A stretch of 64,000 nt of DNA, taken from assembly GCA_021613335.1 (NCBI GenBank), contig JAJTWR010000305.1, forward strand, positions 43,501 through 107,500, written 5' to 3'. The notes beneath the pieces are model-generated. The model saw only the letters and a program-made list of their open reading frames with translations. It was not told the DNA's origin and ran no database searches. Numbering within the stretch: position 1 is the first letter of the stretch; every line of letters begins with the position of its first letter. Positions 46,601-60,523 of this stretch are shown one piece after another. Made by a program: the position numbers and the translations under genes. Origin of the DNA: Whitmania pigra. Its lineage: Eukaryota > Annelida > Clitellata > Hirudinida > Haemopidae.

Positions 46601-47954
46601 GGCCACCGGGCAACTGCCCTTCCAGCCCTTTGGGGGAAGGAAAAACAAGGAAGACATGTGGGTTCATGTCATTATTGTATGATTTCTTGGTATTAAGTTT
46701 GCATGACACCTTTTGGAAATTCCACTGAACTGCAGTATGACCTGTACAACTTTGACTTCATTGGCATGTTATTTATAATTATTTATTATTGTTAATGATT
46801 ATTTTATTTCTTTTGACTAATTAAAATTTTAGCTCATTAATTATTCATTTTCAAGGTACGCCATCACGTCCAAAAAACAGAGCGGAGTCATTTCAGGTGT
46901 GCAGAGGGAACCGGATGGACCGATCGAGTGGAGTGAAGACCTCCCTGAGACTTGCTCTTTGTCCAGGTCGGTGTTAGTTCATGAATATTTATGAATATAT
47001 TTATTCCAAGATTTGTGTAGTTCAAGAAAATATTTATGAGTATATTTATTCTAAAGATTTGTGTAGTTCAAGAAAATATTTATGAGTATATTTATTCCAA
47101 AGATTTGTGTAGTTCATGAATATTTATGAGTATATTTATTCCAAGGATTTGTATAGCTCATGAATATTTATGAGTATATTTATTCCAAGGCATTTTTGTT
47201 TTAATTCCATTGGATAGATGTCGATTCTGCTTCATCGTACAACATATGAAATCAACATGGCACATCAAGTGCCACTTATATATGGCATTTATATTGTACA
47301 TTTATATTGGCATTTATGTTATTTTATTAATAACAATAATAATAATAAATTATCATTAATGTAATGGAATTAGTTATTATTAATGCAATAATATAATTAT
47401 AGTTTATGAATATTTATAAATTTGTTATTATTGTACTAATTGCGGCATCTCTGCAGAGGTTTGAAGAAGAGGCTGAAAAACATCCTCTGCAACTTGCTGG
47501 AATGTGATGCCAGTCGTCGGTGGAGCTTTGAGAAGTTCTTCAGGCATTCCGTCGACATCACTTCCAGGAAGGCTCTCCATGTCGTCCTCGTCAGCGAATT
47601 CACGGTCAGCCGGTTTTACGCAGCACAGGAAAACCTGGAAAGGTAGATTCCGATATGCTTCAGTTTTAGTGGCAATAGTTTTTGTAATGTTTCTCCATTG
47701 GACGGGGTTGTTACTTTGCAATGAGAGATGCGATTTTTATGGAGCAAGTCACTCCATCTGAGTTTATGTACTTAACTTGCAAGAAGGTATTTAAAGGAAA
47801 ATAAGGATGATAATAACTTAAATAATAATAATAATAATAACAATAACAACAACAACAACAACAATAATTAATAATAATAATAATTAATAATAATAATAAT
47901 AATTAATAATAATAATAATAATTAATAATAATAATAATAATTAATAATAATAAT

Positions 47955-47986
<32 letters not shown>

Positions 47987-50599
47987 GTAAGATTAAATAT
48001 TTGGATACCTCTCAAAGGCTAAAATACTTTTTGTAAAATGTCAATTTGCATTGTTTTTAGCTTATCCAGTTTCAAAAACTTCCTGCAATCAGAAGCCAAG
48101 TTGTTCTCATCTTCAACCATGCGATTCTTCCACCCCCATCTTTCCCTGGAGGAGATTTTTGAGGAATTCCTCGAATCATCTCCAACCTCATGTTTGCACG
48201 TCTACATCGTTCCCGAGTCTCCAGACGAATTCAGTCGAAAGAGCTTCAAAGTCGAACATCGTCAGTTTTAAAATATTAATTTCCAATTTAAAATATCAAT
48301 GTCATAACAGGGAGGTCAGTTATATAATTGCAGTGTTTTAGATTTAATGTAAAATGCTTTTTTGTTCAAGTATTTTTATTCACTCAAAACAATTTTAGTC
48401 ATCATTATCATCATCGACATTATCACCATCAACATCATGTACATCAGCCTTAAAGGTGCCAGAGCCCTCCATTGGCAACACCATGTCGTGGGACTCGATC
48501 TTTGCCGTCAAGTCGTTGGCCTTCGTCTCTTTTCTGGAGAGGAAATGCGACGACATCATCCATCTTGTCGAGCACCTCGAGACTTTTTTCCATTCCACGT
48601 GGTGAATGGAAAAGCTGACTTTGTGTTGTTTAAACTATGTTAATGTGGAAAACAGTTTTTGATATTTTAGGGGTGAATATGATTATGGCTCTAAGTTTTA
48701 GTGACAGCATTAAATTAATTGAGGAAAGAAGTGTTCAAGAGCAATTTGTGATGACATACTTGAGCCTTGACTCTTATGACATTGCAATTACATTGCTCTT
48801 TTGAATGCGGTTGTAATTTGATGTTGTGAACAACAAAGACGTAAGGTTGCTGGCAAGAAGTGTTGTTAAAGTCGGTATAAAGTTAACTATTATTAAAAAT
48901 AAATTATCTAACAATAATAATGCCACAATGTGATCCGTCATTTACTCTTTCAAGGAAGGATTGTATAAGAGAGATTGAGAAGAACAACCAGCTTCAGGAA
49001 TTCCTGAACCCCAATGTCAGAACGAGGAATTTTCCAGTTACCGCCTTGTTTCGTAAAGAGGCCACGAGGACGAAACCTGTAACGGAGAACGGACATTTCG
49101 ACGAACGGTCGAATCCGGGCTCTCCTAACCAACTCAAGAAAGCACAAGAAAACCTCTTCGAGATGTTTCCTCGGAGGAAAAGCAAGGTCTTGGAAATTCA
49201 TTCCACATCCACATTGGGTTCTGTGTTCTGCATCAACGAGTTTCTGATGGAGAAGAGGAAGTTCTGCAACTCTTTGAACGCCATCAGAATGAGGATAACG
49301 ATGCTAGAGTTTGTTGTTCATGATGAATATTTGATCGATTGATTTTATAACTTATTTCTGTAAATAAGTAAATAATCGGTCATTGGATTGCAAGTCGTAA
49401 ATTCAATGGCAGGTTTAATTTTATTTAACGAAGGATGAAACTTTCAGGAAGAGAAAGTTCTTGAAGATCATCGAGGATTTGAAGGAGATTGTCCAGACGT
49501 TTCAAAAGCAAGCAGAACTTGAGAAGAAGGACCTATCGAGGCTGACACACAACGAGCTGCAGATTCACAAATTCGACAAGTGATTAATCATTATTATACC
49601 GTTAATGTATGAATATTATTTGTGTAATTATTATCGTGTCTAATACACAACTATTATTACACTAGTTATCATTCCAACCTAATATTAAAACTAATAAATC
49701 TTCATCTGCATTTTCAGAAAGAGAATCGTGAAACTGACGTTGAATGCAGAGAGACTCCACAAAGCTGTCTCGATTAACATGGCGTTGTTTTGCGACATTT
49801 TCAGCAATTGGTTCATGTGAGTTTGTTGTTGTTGATTGTGTCTTTTATTGCCATAGCATTTATTATTTAGTGTAATTAACTAAATTAGTGCTGTTCTAAA
49901 TATCCTATTTAAGAGTAAATAAATGTTATTACTTAATTGAATTTATCTAATAATAAAGTCATACTAAAATTTACATATCTTGTTAGATCATTATTCTTTT
50001 TTTAAACAAATAACATGCAATATAAAATACAAGTATGAATATAAGAAAGCAACTTGATTCGTTCTGTGCTGACCAATCAGAATGCACAGCCAAATGGAAA
50101 AGATGTTGATTCGTCCGCCAGTCACCTCGTCCATCACCCCCAATGTACATGTCCCCTGCTTCAAGCAACCTCTGTGGTCAAGCCCAGAACAACTTTCTTT
50201 TGGTGAGCTGCAACCGTTGTTGTTGTTGGTCGATGTTAGATGAATTTTTCTTTCATTCACTCTTTTTACATTCTTAATTTTTCAGACGATTTAGAACATA
50301 CCATATTGGAGCAGTTAGAGTGAGCGAATTAACTTACAATTATCATCTTTGCGATTTCTAACTCTTAATGTTAGCACGACCCTCTCGGCATGTCGGATTC
50401 TTATTCTTGAGCCCGTCCGCAACTAATGATGATGATGATGATGATTCGAATACCCGATAGATTTATCACCCATCTGAGACATTTTTTCTTCCCTTCGTCT
50501 TTTAGCAAGGCAAGGGCAGGCGAGGAGACCTTGGGATGTTTTGTTGAGGAGCAGTGTGAGCAGGTGAAGCAGCTTCAAAACATCTTCAACTTCATGTGA
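43677..50599 (+). CDS. TBK1: TBK1 / IKK-epsilon orthologue, 16 coding exons
   Basis: Serine/threonine kinase of innate immune signalling and selective autophagy. Exons: 43677-43769, 44546-44671, 44968-45097, 45478-45568, 46121-46211, 46494-46657, 46856-46966, 47457-47642, 48061-48260, 48448-48601, 48955-49308 (end uncertain), 49448-49579, 49718-49816, 50081-50202, 50286-50319, 50506-50599, total about 726 aa (human TBK1 729). Kinase domain: P-loop [13 protein letters not shown], Lys40 in [14 protein letters not shown] with Asp132, TDFGAARE with Asp154, and Ser169 in [10 protein letters not shown], matching the activation-loop serine. A ubiquitin-like domain (about 315-380) and the scaffold/dimerisation helices follow ([10 protein letters not shown] matches the vertebrate EEQIHKFDK). 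All catalytic residues are present. TBK1 and IKK-epsilon cannot be separated; the gene probably predates their split. Confidence 0.95.
46975..47190. repeat. Minisatellite in TBK1 intron 7, unit about 55 bp, 4 copies
   Basis: The unit 'gtagttcatgaatatttatg...agtatatttattccaa' repeats about four times with small differences. It lies wholly within an intron. Confidence 0.85.
47818..47990. repeat. (AAT)n microsatellite with periodic 'taatt' interruptions, TBK1 intron 8
   Basis: AAT units interrupted every 20-25 bp by 'taattaat', giving a higher-order repeat. It ends about 70 bp before exon 9. Confidence 0.9.
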
Positions 50600-51156
50600 C
50601 CCGTCAGAGTTGTTGCCATCTGGAAATTAAATCTGTCCAATCTTTTCTACGAGAGATCAGGTATGTTGCTTGAAGGTAGTTCTCCACTGTATGACACACT
50701 GACATCTACAGCTATATGCCTTACATTGGGATCCTAGTTAATTCTAGCCTGATTCCAATGCTGCCATTGGAAACTGAACTGTTTTGGCCAGAACTCCAAA
50801 CAAAAGTTTTGACCCGAACACCTTTCCTTGCACAACTTTTACGTTCTTTTTATTGTCTGCCAACATTATGCCATGAATGCTTTACAAAGTTGTTAGTTGT
50901 AAATTAGTGGATTATTATCATAGTGGATTTTTGTTTATGTCGATGCTGACAATTAATTTTGTCATCATAAATAATAATTATTATATTGGATTCGTTGACA
51001 ATTTAAATACTTTCGTCTCCTAACAATTCCTTATTCTGCAGACAATAAACACGTACAGCCTTTCATTCATTTTATTGGTCCACTCACTCATTCGATCATG
51101 CAAACAACCAATCAAGTTGTAGGATTAAAATAGGTCAAAAAAAAGCTAAGGAGCTG
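50600..51156. other. Convergent interval between TBK1 and TFIIF-beta
   Basis: Holds the 3' ends of both genes. 'caataaac' at about 51042 is a candidate polyadenylation context. No third gene is supported; the open frame at 50716-50907 shows no domain. Confidence 0.5.
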
Positions 51157-54100
51157 TCAGTCCCTCTTGGTCGTCGTCGAAGAATTGGCAGAATCTCCCC
51201 TGTAGTGTCTGAACTCCTTTTTGAGCTCCCACGTGTTTTTGTAAGGCGCCTTGACGTTGTACGTGCAAATCTCTCTCAGTATTTCCTTCAGATAAGCCTA
51301 CAAGGTACAAGCATGGTATTTGTAAATCATTTGTTCAGATCCAGTGGTAGTGCGGTAAGAGATCGAGTTGCCTTACCATTGGCTGGTTCGTGATTTTCCC
51401 AAGGTCCTTGATGTTGTAATATTGATGCTTCTCGAAGGCTGAGAACAGCATGTCCATGACCTTGTCCTTGTCTGCTCGGACTTTCTTTCCCTCCTCCTTC
51501 TTCTTGTTCTCGTATTCGATCTGCCAGAAAAAGTTCATTTAGGCTTAATCAAGATGAGGGTGATGATGATGACCCTTAGAGCTTTGGGTGAGTTGTTTAA
51601 CAGGGGGAATTATGCAAGTTAGTCATGTGGAATGTGCATCCTTATTTCTTACAGTGGATCGGTAAATAGTATAGCAATGAGGAGTTAATACATTGTTACG
51701 GGTTTGTAATATTAATACATTGTGCAAATGTAGATGCCAAATGAATGCTTAACAAAAACTCTCTAGCATCGGTTGCAGAAATGTAAATTTGAATTAGCAT
51801 TGTAAATATATTAATAGTAAGTTTTTATATAGTACCACAAGTGTGTGATGCCAATAAACCATCAGAGATCGGTTAAGAAATAATGCATTCAAATGCCAAA
51901 TGAAGATGAATGTAAAGGAACAAATACTCACGTTGAAGTCATGGTTAGCCTTTGGCTTAAAATTGGTCACAGTCCCCTGTATTTGGATGACTTCCCTTAC
52001 AGGTTTATTGGAGGCTTCAACCCTTTTCCTGTGGGTCAAAGGTTATCGAGTAAAATATTTGCTATTGCATCCAGCTTCTCATTGTAACAAACACACACAC
52101 AAAAGAAAACGATTAAGAAACAGGTGAGAAGATGGGAATCAATGATTGACAAACTGTGGACTCTGTTGAGGTGTGCTAAGATGAACGACAATAATCTATT
52201 TCCATTTGTGGAGCATCTTTCATCATCCCACAACCTAGAACCACTTGTCAACAGAATGGGGACTAGCATGATTTAATTTGATTTGTTGATAATTTAATCA
52301 ATTAATCCAATCAAACTGCCAAAAGGGCAACCAGCCTGCTGAGTTGGACGTAATCGTCGCTCATCCGGGGTTTGAACTCACACCTCTGCTTGACCTGGCC
52401 TTCTATGGCAGCTGATCCTGCAGCTGAAAAGGAAGGACCGATTTAGAGTTCACTTGTGACCCAGTCATTGAAAAGTGCAGAATATTTTATCTATATAATA
52501 TATATATTATATAATTTTTAAACATTGAGTAAATATCTAATTGCAGCTTGGTTAAGTTAGTTTTTATAATAATAATAATAACAATAATATTTATTTGTGT
52601 AGCGTCATAAGCGTCAGGGAAGCCACATCCAAGGGGCACTTGCAAGTTGGGTTTTGAACACGACTGTTGTTTTTACAGGCGTTCACAGGCATGCTACCCT
52701 CTGAGCTAACTTGCACACCAGATGCAAGGTTGGTTTGAAAAATAGGGTAAAGGTCAACATAAATAGGTTAACTTATTAAAATCCTGTTATTAAGACAGCA
52801 GGGAGTGATATGCAATTAAACTTGATTAAATTCAAATAAATCGAAAAAATTTCCTAATAATAGTTATGAATTAAATAACTATTTCTACATTATGATTCAT
52901 AATGAAGATTATGAGAAAAGAACAGAATTGCACACTCACGTATCAATGTAGAGTTCGGATCCTGGGAATCTGCAAGTACATGGAGATTATAATAGTTAAT
53001 TAATAATAATAGTTAATTGATCAGGTTCCATTTAACCAGTATGAATAAATAAAATAAATTAAAATAATTCATAAAAATATATTCTCAAACAAGCAGCATC
53101 ATTTTTAAAAGAGAATTCAAATTGCAGACCAACCAAGAATCACAATCACAACTTTTTATCAAACAAGATTAAAACCAACTTTGAACAAATCATTGCCTCT
53201 GCAGCCCTATTATTGTCCGACTAGTTATAATAACATTTACATTTGATCAACAATAAACAACAAAATTAAAGCAAGTCAGTGGGTTGTGCTCCTGCGTTCG
53301 ATGACATAATAGCAATGTAGTGTAACACGTAGTGCCAGTGATCCAGGGAATTACCACATGTATGGTCAAGCAACTTAAGTGCCCGATGTGGACACATACG
53401 ATGCTCAAAACAAATACAAATTGGACTGATATAGCCATAAAAGCTCAAAATGTAGACAATATAAATTGGTCTGACATCGTTACATACGAAGCTTGTAAAC
53501 AAATATAAATAGGTTTAAAATACGAGAAGCCTCAGGGCAAGACTGACCTGAGGGTATCATCCCCATGGAGAGGATGGAAAGCTGTTGGTCGCCAATATCC
53601 TTCCTCATGATGAACTCATGATCCAAAGGAACTTTTGACTGGCCCTGAGTTGTATCGTTGATGGTGAAGACTGCCCTCGTTGAACTGCAGACATTTTCGA
53701 CAAAACGTTAATGAATAAGTCCGAAAAAATTCTATTGACCACGTAACAAGATAATTTAACCAATTAAAAAATGCATCATTGTTGAGCTGATTAAAAATTA
53801 GTCAATGGATAATTAATGGTTATCATCCCAATTAATATTGAATAAATAAATGATTTTTTAAGACCTTGCACTTCCTGAATTGTAAATCTTCAGTTTTCCA
53901 ATCTCACTTCCCGGACTTCCATTATGCCAAGCTTCGGAAAGGTACTTTGGTACCTGACATATCATAAATTTGTAATTTGTCTAACATTGGAGCAGAATTT
54001 ATGAATAAATGTGTTGCAAATACAAATTTGGTTGCAAAAGGCAAAGCAGCTTTACTCTTTTGCATCATTTTATTTATGAAACTTCGGGCATAATGAAGCC

Positions 54101-54367
54101 TTTTACGTAAGAAATTATATAAAAATTAATTATCATCACTAGTAACCTATAAAAATAAAATAACAACTTTCTATGCCTTGAAACTCAACAAAATTAACTC
54201 AGAAAATACAATTCTGACCAAATGAATCCTTACATTGCTCTGTAACGTTACTTAAAAGTCCATTGTTTTCTTAGACTATTAAACAGAATGTAATTTACTT
54301 TTACGAGCCAAATTCCTTTTGATGCTTTCTTCAAATCAAGTTCCTTCGTTTCATGCAACTTTTCCAT
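51157..54367 (-). CDS. GTF2F2: Transcription initiation factor IIF subunit beta (RAP30), eight exons
   Basis: TFIIF-beta pairs with TFIIF-alpha to bring RNA polymerase II to the preinitiation complex. Exons: 54367-54299, 53953-53865, 53684-53548, 52969-52940, 52423-52384, 52028-51932, 51520-51377, 51297-51157, total 248 aa (human 249). The start MEKLHETKELDLKKASKGIW with VKVPKYLSEAW is the RAP30 N-terminal dimerisation region; TRAVFTINDTT and KPVREVIQIQGTVTNFKP follow the human order. The C-terminal winged-helix DNA-binding domain is strongly conserved: RADKDKVMDMLFSAFEKHQY, YNIKDLGKITNQP, YLKEILREI, KNTWELKKEFRHY. Two exons are only 30 and 40 bp, and all phases join. Convergent with TBK1. 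Confidence 0.96.
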
Positions 54368-55438
54368 CGTTCGCTTTCCAACAAAATTAAAAAACACTGA
54401 AGACGACGATTCTCACACTTCCCGACCGCTCGCACAGTAAAATGTTTTGAGTTTTAATTAACAAAAGTTAATTCACAATATAATATAAAAATGCGCCTGA
54501 ATGTACATGATGAAAAGTTCACTTAATTTAGCAGAAAATAATTTACAAAATAAAGTACGTGATTTATTGTTAAATAACATAATTTTACCTTATTTTAATT
54601 CATTGTATAATTCAAGAAAGCTGTAAGCCAGTAAATATTAAGTGTACATTAAAAGAATAAGTTAATTAAAAATTTTTAACGAACATTTAGCAATTTTAGA
54701 GAATGTCGTTTTTGAAACTCAACGGAGTAATAATAATAATTATATTAATTTTTAATATAAAATAATAACAAATGACAGTTTTCAACTTTAAATTATTTTT
54801 GATTACCTATGTCGCGCCATAAAAAACTGTAAATTTAACTGTTTAAAAACAGCCACTAAAAAATCTACTTAATATTATTGTTCCACATTTGTTTAGAGTG
54901 ACCTAATTTATATTAAAGTTTTGTTATTGAATCACGAATAAAGAATACTGAAGAGAGTCGAGTCTGCTCTGCTTTGGGTTAAACGCATAGTTTTCGATGA
55001 AATGTATGTAGGAGATGCATATAAAAGTGCAGACTAGGGGCACAAAAAACTGATAGCTTGGTCATCCCTCCTCCCTCCAGACAAGGCATCCTGGACGTCC
55101 ATGCCCCTACCTCTGCAACTGCAGAGTTGCAGAAAAAGTCTAGCCTAGGAGGTTTTAGGAAGGGCACATCATAAGCATCAGAATTTCGGCGCATGATTAG
55201 TAACTTCTCCTAGAAGGCCGGTCAGCCAACAAAAAAATGCTCAAAATAATTCAATCAATGAATTTAACAACATTTTACAACGACATTTCGAAATGTTTTA
55301 TTAATTAAAAACATATGTAAGGTCATTTGAGGCCATTAAACCAGTAGCTATCATTCTAATTAATTTTATTAGTCAAAATTAGTCATCTTGATTAACTTTG
55401 TATTGGTTGGAGGAATTGAATCAAGAGCTGTGTCATGA
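54368..55438. other. Interval upstream of TFIIF-beta, no supported gene
   Basis: Contains the TFIIF-beta promoter at its left end. A less AT-rich patch at 54960-55230 has a minus open frame (55194-54979) with no recognisable domain or splice partners. The rest is AT-rich. Confidence 0.4.
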
Positions 55439-56776
55439 TTAAAACCTGACGAACGAATACGATCTAGGGTTTGCTCTCACTGACGGACCTGAAAAATTTG
55501 CAATTTCGAAGTTAGTACAATTTCAGCTTTTACAAATAGTATTGTTGCCATTGTTATTGCTAAGGCGTGGAAGGTCCTTGATGGAATTTGCAATTTTCGA
55601 ACAATAACTTAAATATCATTTAATATCTTAGGCTTAAATACCTGGTTTTAATATTTAAATTGAAAGATAACTTACGAGTGATGCTTAGTGACACATCCAA
55701 TGGATCAGGGTCTCTTCCGCTCGGATACGGATAATGCTGAACGTCCGAAATCAGAATGGTCTTTTTTGGGAATCCTTTTTGAAAAGCAAAGGCCACCTTA
55801 CCCCTGAATTGGAGAAAGGTAAAGTCCAATCCTTCTGAACGGAAAAACTTATTGTATTTCTTCAAACCTCTCTCGACATCATCTGAATTACCTCCGACTA
55901 TTATTTCTCCATGCTTTAGCTTTTTCTGGTAGTAAATTAAATACAAAATAATTATCTGCTAACAATAATAATAACATTTGAAAACAAATTATCCTAAAAG
56001 AAAAAAATCTAACAAAAGATTGACTCTATTAAACCTGAAGGTAATTTTTAAATTTGCTAGCTCCGTGATCTGTATGGGTATCGAAAGTCATGAAATCTGT
56101 GAACTCCGTCAGATCTGGATTCACTCTGGCAACTGTTAGCCCTCTTTTAACCAATTGTATTGCGTTTCCACCGGAGAGGGAAATCTTTCCTGGCTTTTTT
56201 GCTTTGTAATCAATAGAGCGGATGTCGATATCTGCAGATAAAATTGATTATTATAGTAATTTTAACTAAAATCTAATAAATTTTAATTATTCCATCTTTT
56301 AAAGATTTATTAAAGTTATTATTTACCACAAAAACCCGCAAAACATATAAACTCAGCAAACCATCTTCATACAATCTTGATCATACAATCACTTTGATGC
56401 AAGCACTTTGAGTATTTTGTGCGTTAGCTACTACTTGTTCACTTCTTAAATAAAAATAATATCAGTCCTGAACATCTCCTACGTTAACAATAAATTTGCG
56501 GGAATCCATAAGCGCCACTTTGGCTGACATCTAAGGATCGTTTGTAATCGGTTTAAGAAATGACTGCTTATTTTATAAATAATATTTTTCAAATGGCTAT
56601 CAAATGTCATAATTTCTTTGGAAGACTTTAAATCGCAAAAACAAATAAAAATTATGACTCATGAAACATTCAAGTTCACCTGCTGTGAGAACTTCTGCGT
56701 TGTATAACTCGACATTTCGGGGCAGGATTGAGAACATTGCTAAGAACACTTTCAGGGAGGCACGTAAGGACGCCAT
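55439..56776 (-). CDS. Gene F: secreted ILEI (FAM3-like) protein without PAN module
   Basis: Exons 56776-56680, 56231-56035, 55925-55676, 55488-55439, phases 1, 0, 1, 197 aa. Exon 1 is only a signal peptide plus a few residues (MASLRASLKVFLAMFSILPR); the PAN cysteines are absent. ILEI part 1: GKISLSGGNAIQLVKRGLTV, ARVNPDLTEF, MTFDTHTDHGASKFKNYLQ. Part 2: GEIIVGGNSDDVERGL, FLQFRGKVAFAFQKGFPKKT, then an insertion of about 14 residues (HYPYPSGRDPDPLD) not seen in the others. Tail RPSVRANPRSYSFVRF. The domain is closest to that of gene E. Architecture matches classical FAM3 proteins (signal peptide and one ILEI domain). Confidence 0.87.
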
Positions 56777-57248
56777 CTTGAAACCTGGAAATCAGCTTCA
56801 ACTCTAGGAATTGAAACGCTTCTCTATTTCTGATGTCTTTTCAAACTAAGCTTGCACCGAAAAAGCATGCAGACATAATAAATAACTTCGTTGGATAATT
56901 AACTGCATTAAGACAAATGTATAAATTATGTTATGATATTGATAAACAACGATAATTTTGATAGATAACGGATGAAAGTCGGTGCATTTTCAGTGCTAAC
57001 ATTCATTTGAGTGGTTGTTACACAGATCCAGGTCTTCTTAACTACTATAAATAATTGTTATGTTAAGGGTAACTTTCAGTCGTGATATGTGACAGAAAAG
57101 TTTTGTTATTATGAATGTATATGTTTTACAGTGTCCATTAATAATACTAACTAACTATTATAATTAATTATTGCTGTTGAAAATTTTTTTATTTTTTGAA
57201 AATTTCAATTGTTTCAGTTTCTCTGTGGATCAGAACTAATCCATAACT
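56777..57248. other. Interval with a short repeat from the PAN-ILEI introns
   Basis: At 57005-57062 'gagtggttgttacacagatccaggtcttct' type sequence matches 14133-14185 and 20985-21030 (intron 3 of genes A and B). The rest shows no feature. Confidence 0.6.
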
Positions 57249-57520
57249 ATGAACTGTGACATGTATCTAAAAGAGAAATTGCTCAAAATACTCCATGAAC
57301 AAAACAACTTTTCACAAGTAATGTCACTGATTGCAATATATTTTATTAAATTTAAAGATAATTATTTTTAAGATTTTAGAGATAAGATTAGAGGAATTGA
57401 ATCGAAATGTGGAAAATTTCATAAAAAAATCAGCTCTTCAATTATTTTTCTTCAGTCATGATTTACTGAATTTGTATGAATCAAAACCCGCTCCAGCCCA
57501 GGAGCCTGGAGAATTTGGAA

Positions 57521-57525
<5 letters not shown>
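57249..57525 (+). CDS. Possible first exons of an unidentified gene
   Basis: 57249-57317 reads MNCDMYLKEKLLKILHEQNN and FSQ followed by a donor gtaatg. An acceptor at 57372 joins in phase 0 to a frame with EIRLEELNRNVENFIKKSAL, FFFSHDLLNLYES and PAPAQEPGEFG. The composition is helical and protein-like, not repeat-like. The second frame then runs straight into the ATT array, so either the exon ends before it at an unseen donor or the array has destroyed the gene. I do not recognise the protein. Confidence 0.35.
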
Positions 57526-58065
<540 letters not shown>

Positions 58066-58294
58066 AAGATTAAAGTTGTTGTTATGAAAATAATATAACG
58101 AAAGTTTCACATCGTTAGTGACTTAAAATGTATTATTACATCCATTTATATAATAAATAGTATTAAACAAGCATTTAGTTAATATTTTTATTTGATTTAT
58201 TTACTCTCATGTAAAGTAAGTTTATCAGAGAAACTTGATCAATCACAGAGCCATCGATTGTCCAAATGTCGGAAACTGAAAGATTTCAGTCTGT

Positions 58295-60016
58295 TCAATA
58301 TTTCTTTGAATGTTTATTGTTAGCAATAAAAAAACGATAAAACTCAATCGGCGAATCGTGATATGGGCCTGAAAGTAATCAAAAATAAATAAATAAATGT
58401 AATTAAACACTACTTAATCTAATTTATTAACTATAAGTTATTAAAAATTATCTAGTTAATTAATTTCAAAACAAAATAAATTAAAACTCACGTATGATTA
58501 CGAATCTCACTACGAAAGTTTCTGAACGTTTTATCTTTTTCGACACATCAGTTACCAAAAGGGTTTTGTTTGGTTGTCCTTTTTGAAAGATGAAAGCCAT
58601 TCTACTCCTGTAATTGAGTTTGCCAAAATTCAGTCCTTCATCTTTAATGAAGGTACTGTCACTAAGATCTTTTCCAAACTCTGTTAAAATTTCACCCTTG
58701 TTACCACCAACTATCATTTCCCCATTCTTTAGTTTCTGAAATGTGTAAAGTTATAAAAGGTTTTATAATTTGATGCAAGTTATTATTATTTTTTTTTAAA
58801 ATTATTATTATACCGATAAATTTATTTCTAAAAAGAAATACTTCTATCTTCTCTCAACCTTGATGTAATTTTCAAACTTGTGGGCTCCGCTGGACCTATC
58901 AGTGTCAAACTTTACGAAATCCTTCAATCTGTTCAGATTTGGATCGAGTTTGCCAACAGTTATCCCATTAGCAGTCATTCGCCTCTCTCTACCTCCCACG
59001 AATATTATTTTCCCCATCTCTTCTTGTCCGATACGAGAGATTATATCAATAACTGAAAATGGAATCGAATCAAATACAAACGAACTTTCGTGTTTACGAA
59101 AGAACCAAATAATATTGTTGTAAACTTAGTTTTTGAAATTAATTAAGTTTATATTGCTAAAATAGTTAAATTTATATTTTATTATATTTGGTATATTTTT
59201 TGTGCGCGTGGTCTCGCTATTATTGCCGTAGAAAGCATTCTCGCTAATCACCTGACAATCAGCGAGAGTCCAGACAACTCAGAAGCCCAAATATCCATTT
59301 GCATCCTTAAGTACCTCAATTCCTTAAACACTTAACTTCTGTTATTCATTTCCGTTAACTGAATAGTTGCTCTAATAAACTTATTAGTTAACTTGCTTAT
59401 TTGCGGACTCCCGGATTATTTCAATATTATACCACATACAAATAATAATATACCACATACAAGTAATATTACACCATACACAAATATTAATAATCATATA
59501 CAAATACTAAAAATGTCAATAGTTGTGATTGGTTACTTTTACCCTTATTAGACTTTTTTGTTATATTCAAATTTTCACGTGTAATTTCATAATAAGTATA
59601 AGTTACTTAGCTTCTGCATGGATGGTCCAATTAGCGGGAACAGTATTCCATTTTTGGGCATCGTTGAGTGTAATCGAATAATTTTTAAATTTTGTATTTT
59701 GTATTTTGCTTATGTTTACATTCGCTTAAATAAGATAAACTCAAAAAAAAAAAATGAATAAACGAGAAAAGAATTATGAAATCGCTATAATATAATTTTA
59801 AATTATAAACATGGTATTCTGTGTTGTAGACCAGGCGTTGACTTTTGATTAGAAATAAAAATTGTAGAAAAAAAAGAAATTAGATAAATTGTTGAAAAAA
59901 AAACTAGACTCACGTGCAATGTGGCTCTTCGATTCACTTAAGTCAAATTGTACCACTTGCAGCTGAACTGAAAAGAACGCTAAAAATAACTTAATTGAAA
60001 TGTACAAAGACTCCAT
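58295..60016 (-). CDS. Gene G: secreted ILEI (FAM3-like) protein without PAN module
   Basis: Exons 60016-59914, 59052-58859, 58735-58492, 58368-58295, phases 1, 0, 1, 204 aa. Signal peptide MESLYISIKLFLAFFSVQLQ. ILEI part 1: GKIIFVGGRERRMTANGITV, GKLDPNLNRLKDFVKFDTD, FENYIK. Part 2: GEMIVGGNKGEILTEFGKDL, GLNFGKLNYRSRMAFIFQKG, QPNKTLLVTD. Tail RPYHDSPIEFYRFFIANNK, longer and more basic than in the others. The gene stands between oppositely oriented ATT and AAT arrays. It is the most divergent member together with D. Confidence 0.85.
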
Positions 60017-60300
60017 TTCGTTTACTGGAAATCTAACATCATCATCATGATCATCGTAGTCGTCTAAGTTACAATCACGTGTCGCTCTCTTTAAAATGTC
60101 AATTTTTTAAATTTTAGATTAGCGCGCACCATTTCTTTGCGACAGACAATCAATGATGGTTTTGTTGCTGAAGTTATTTTTAAATTAATTTTCAAAGACA
60201 ACGCAACAAATCAGTGCACTAAGATAATGTGCTGTGATATCGGGAAATCATTAATCATTCATTAATGTTTCAAGTGCAATTTCAATCCTAATTTGAGTTA

Positions 60301-60333
60301 ATGATAATAATAATAAAATAATAATAATATATA

Positions 60334-60366
<33 letters not shown>

Positions 60367-60389
60367 GAATAATAATAATAATAAGAATA

Positions 60390-60448
<59 letters not shown>

Positions 60449-60483
60449 TAATAATAATAATAATATAATAATAATAATAATAA

Positions 60484-60523
<40 letters not shown>

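Noticed and set aside
47428..47721. Minus open frame of 97 codons
   Set aside because: Antisense of TBK1 exon 8.
48395..48598. Minus open frame opposite TBK1 exon 10
   Set aside because: Shadow of the real exon; the plus-strand reading matches the kinase family.
54979..55194. 71-codon minus open frame in a less AT-rich patch
   Set aside because: No recognisable domain, no splice partners and no repeat relation; kept only as an unassigned interval.
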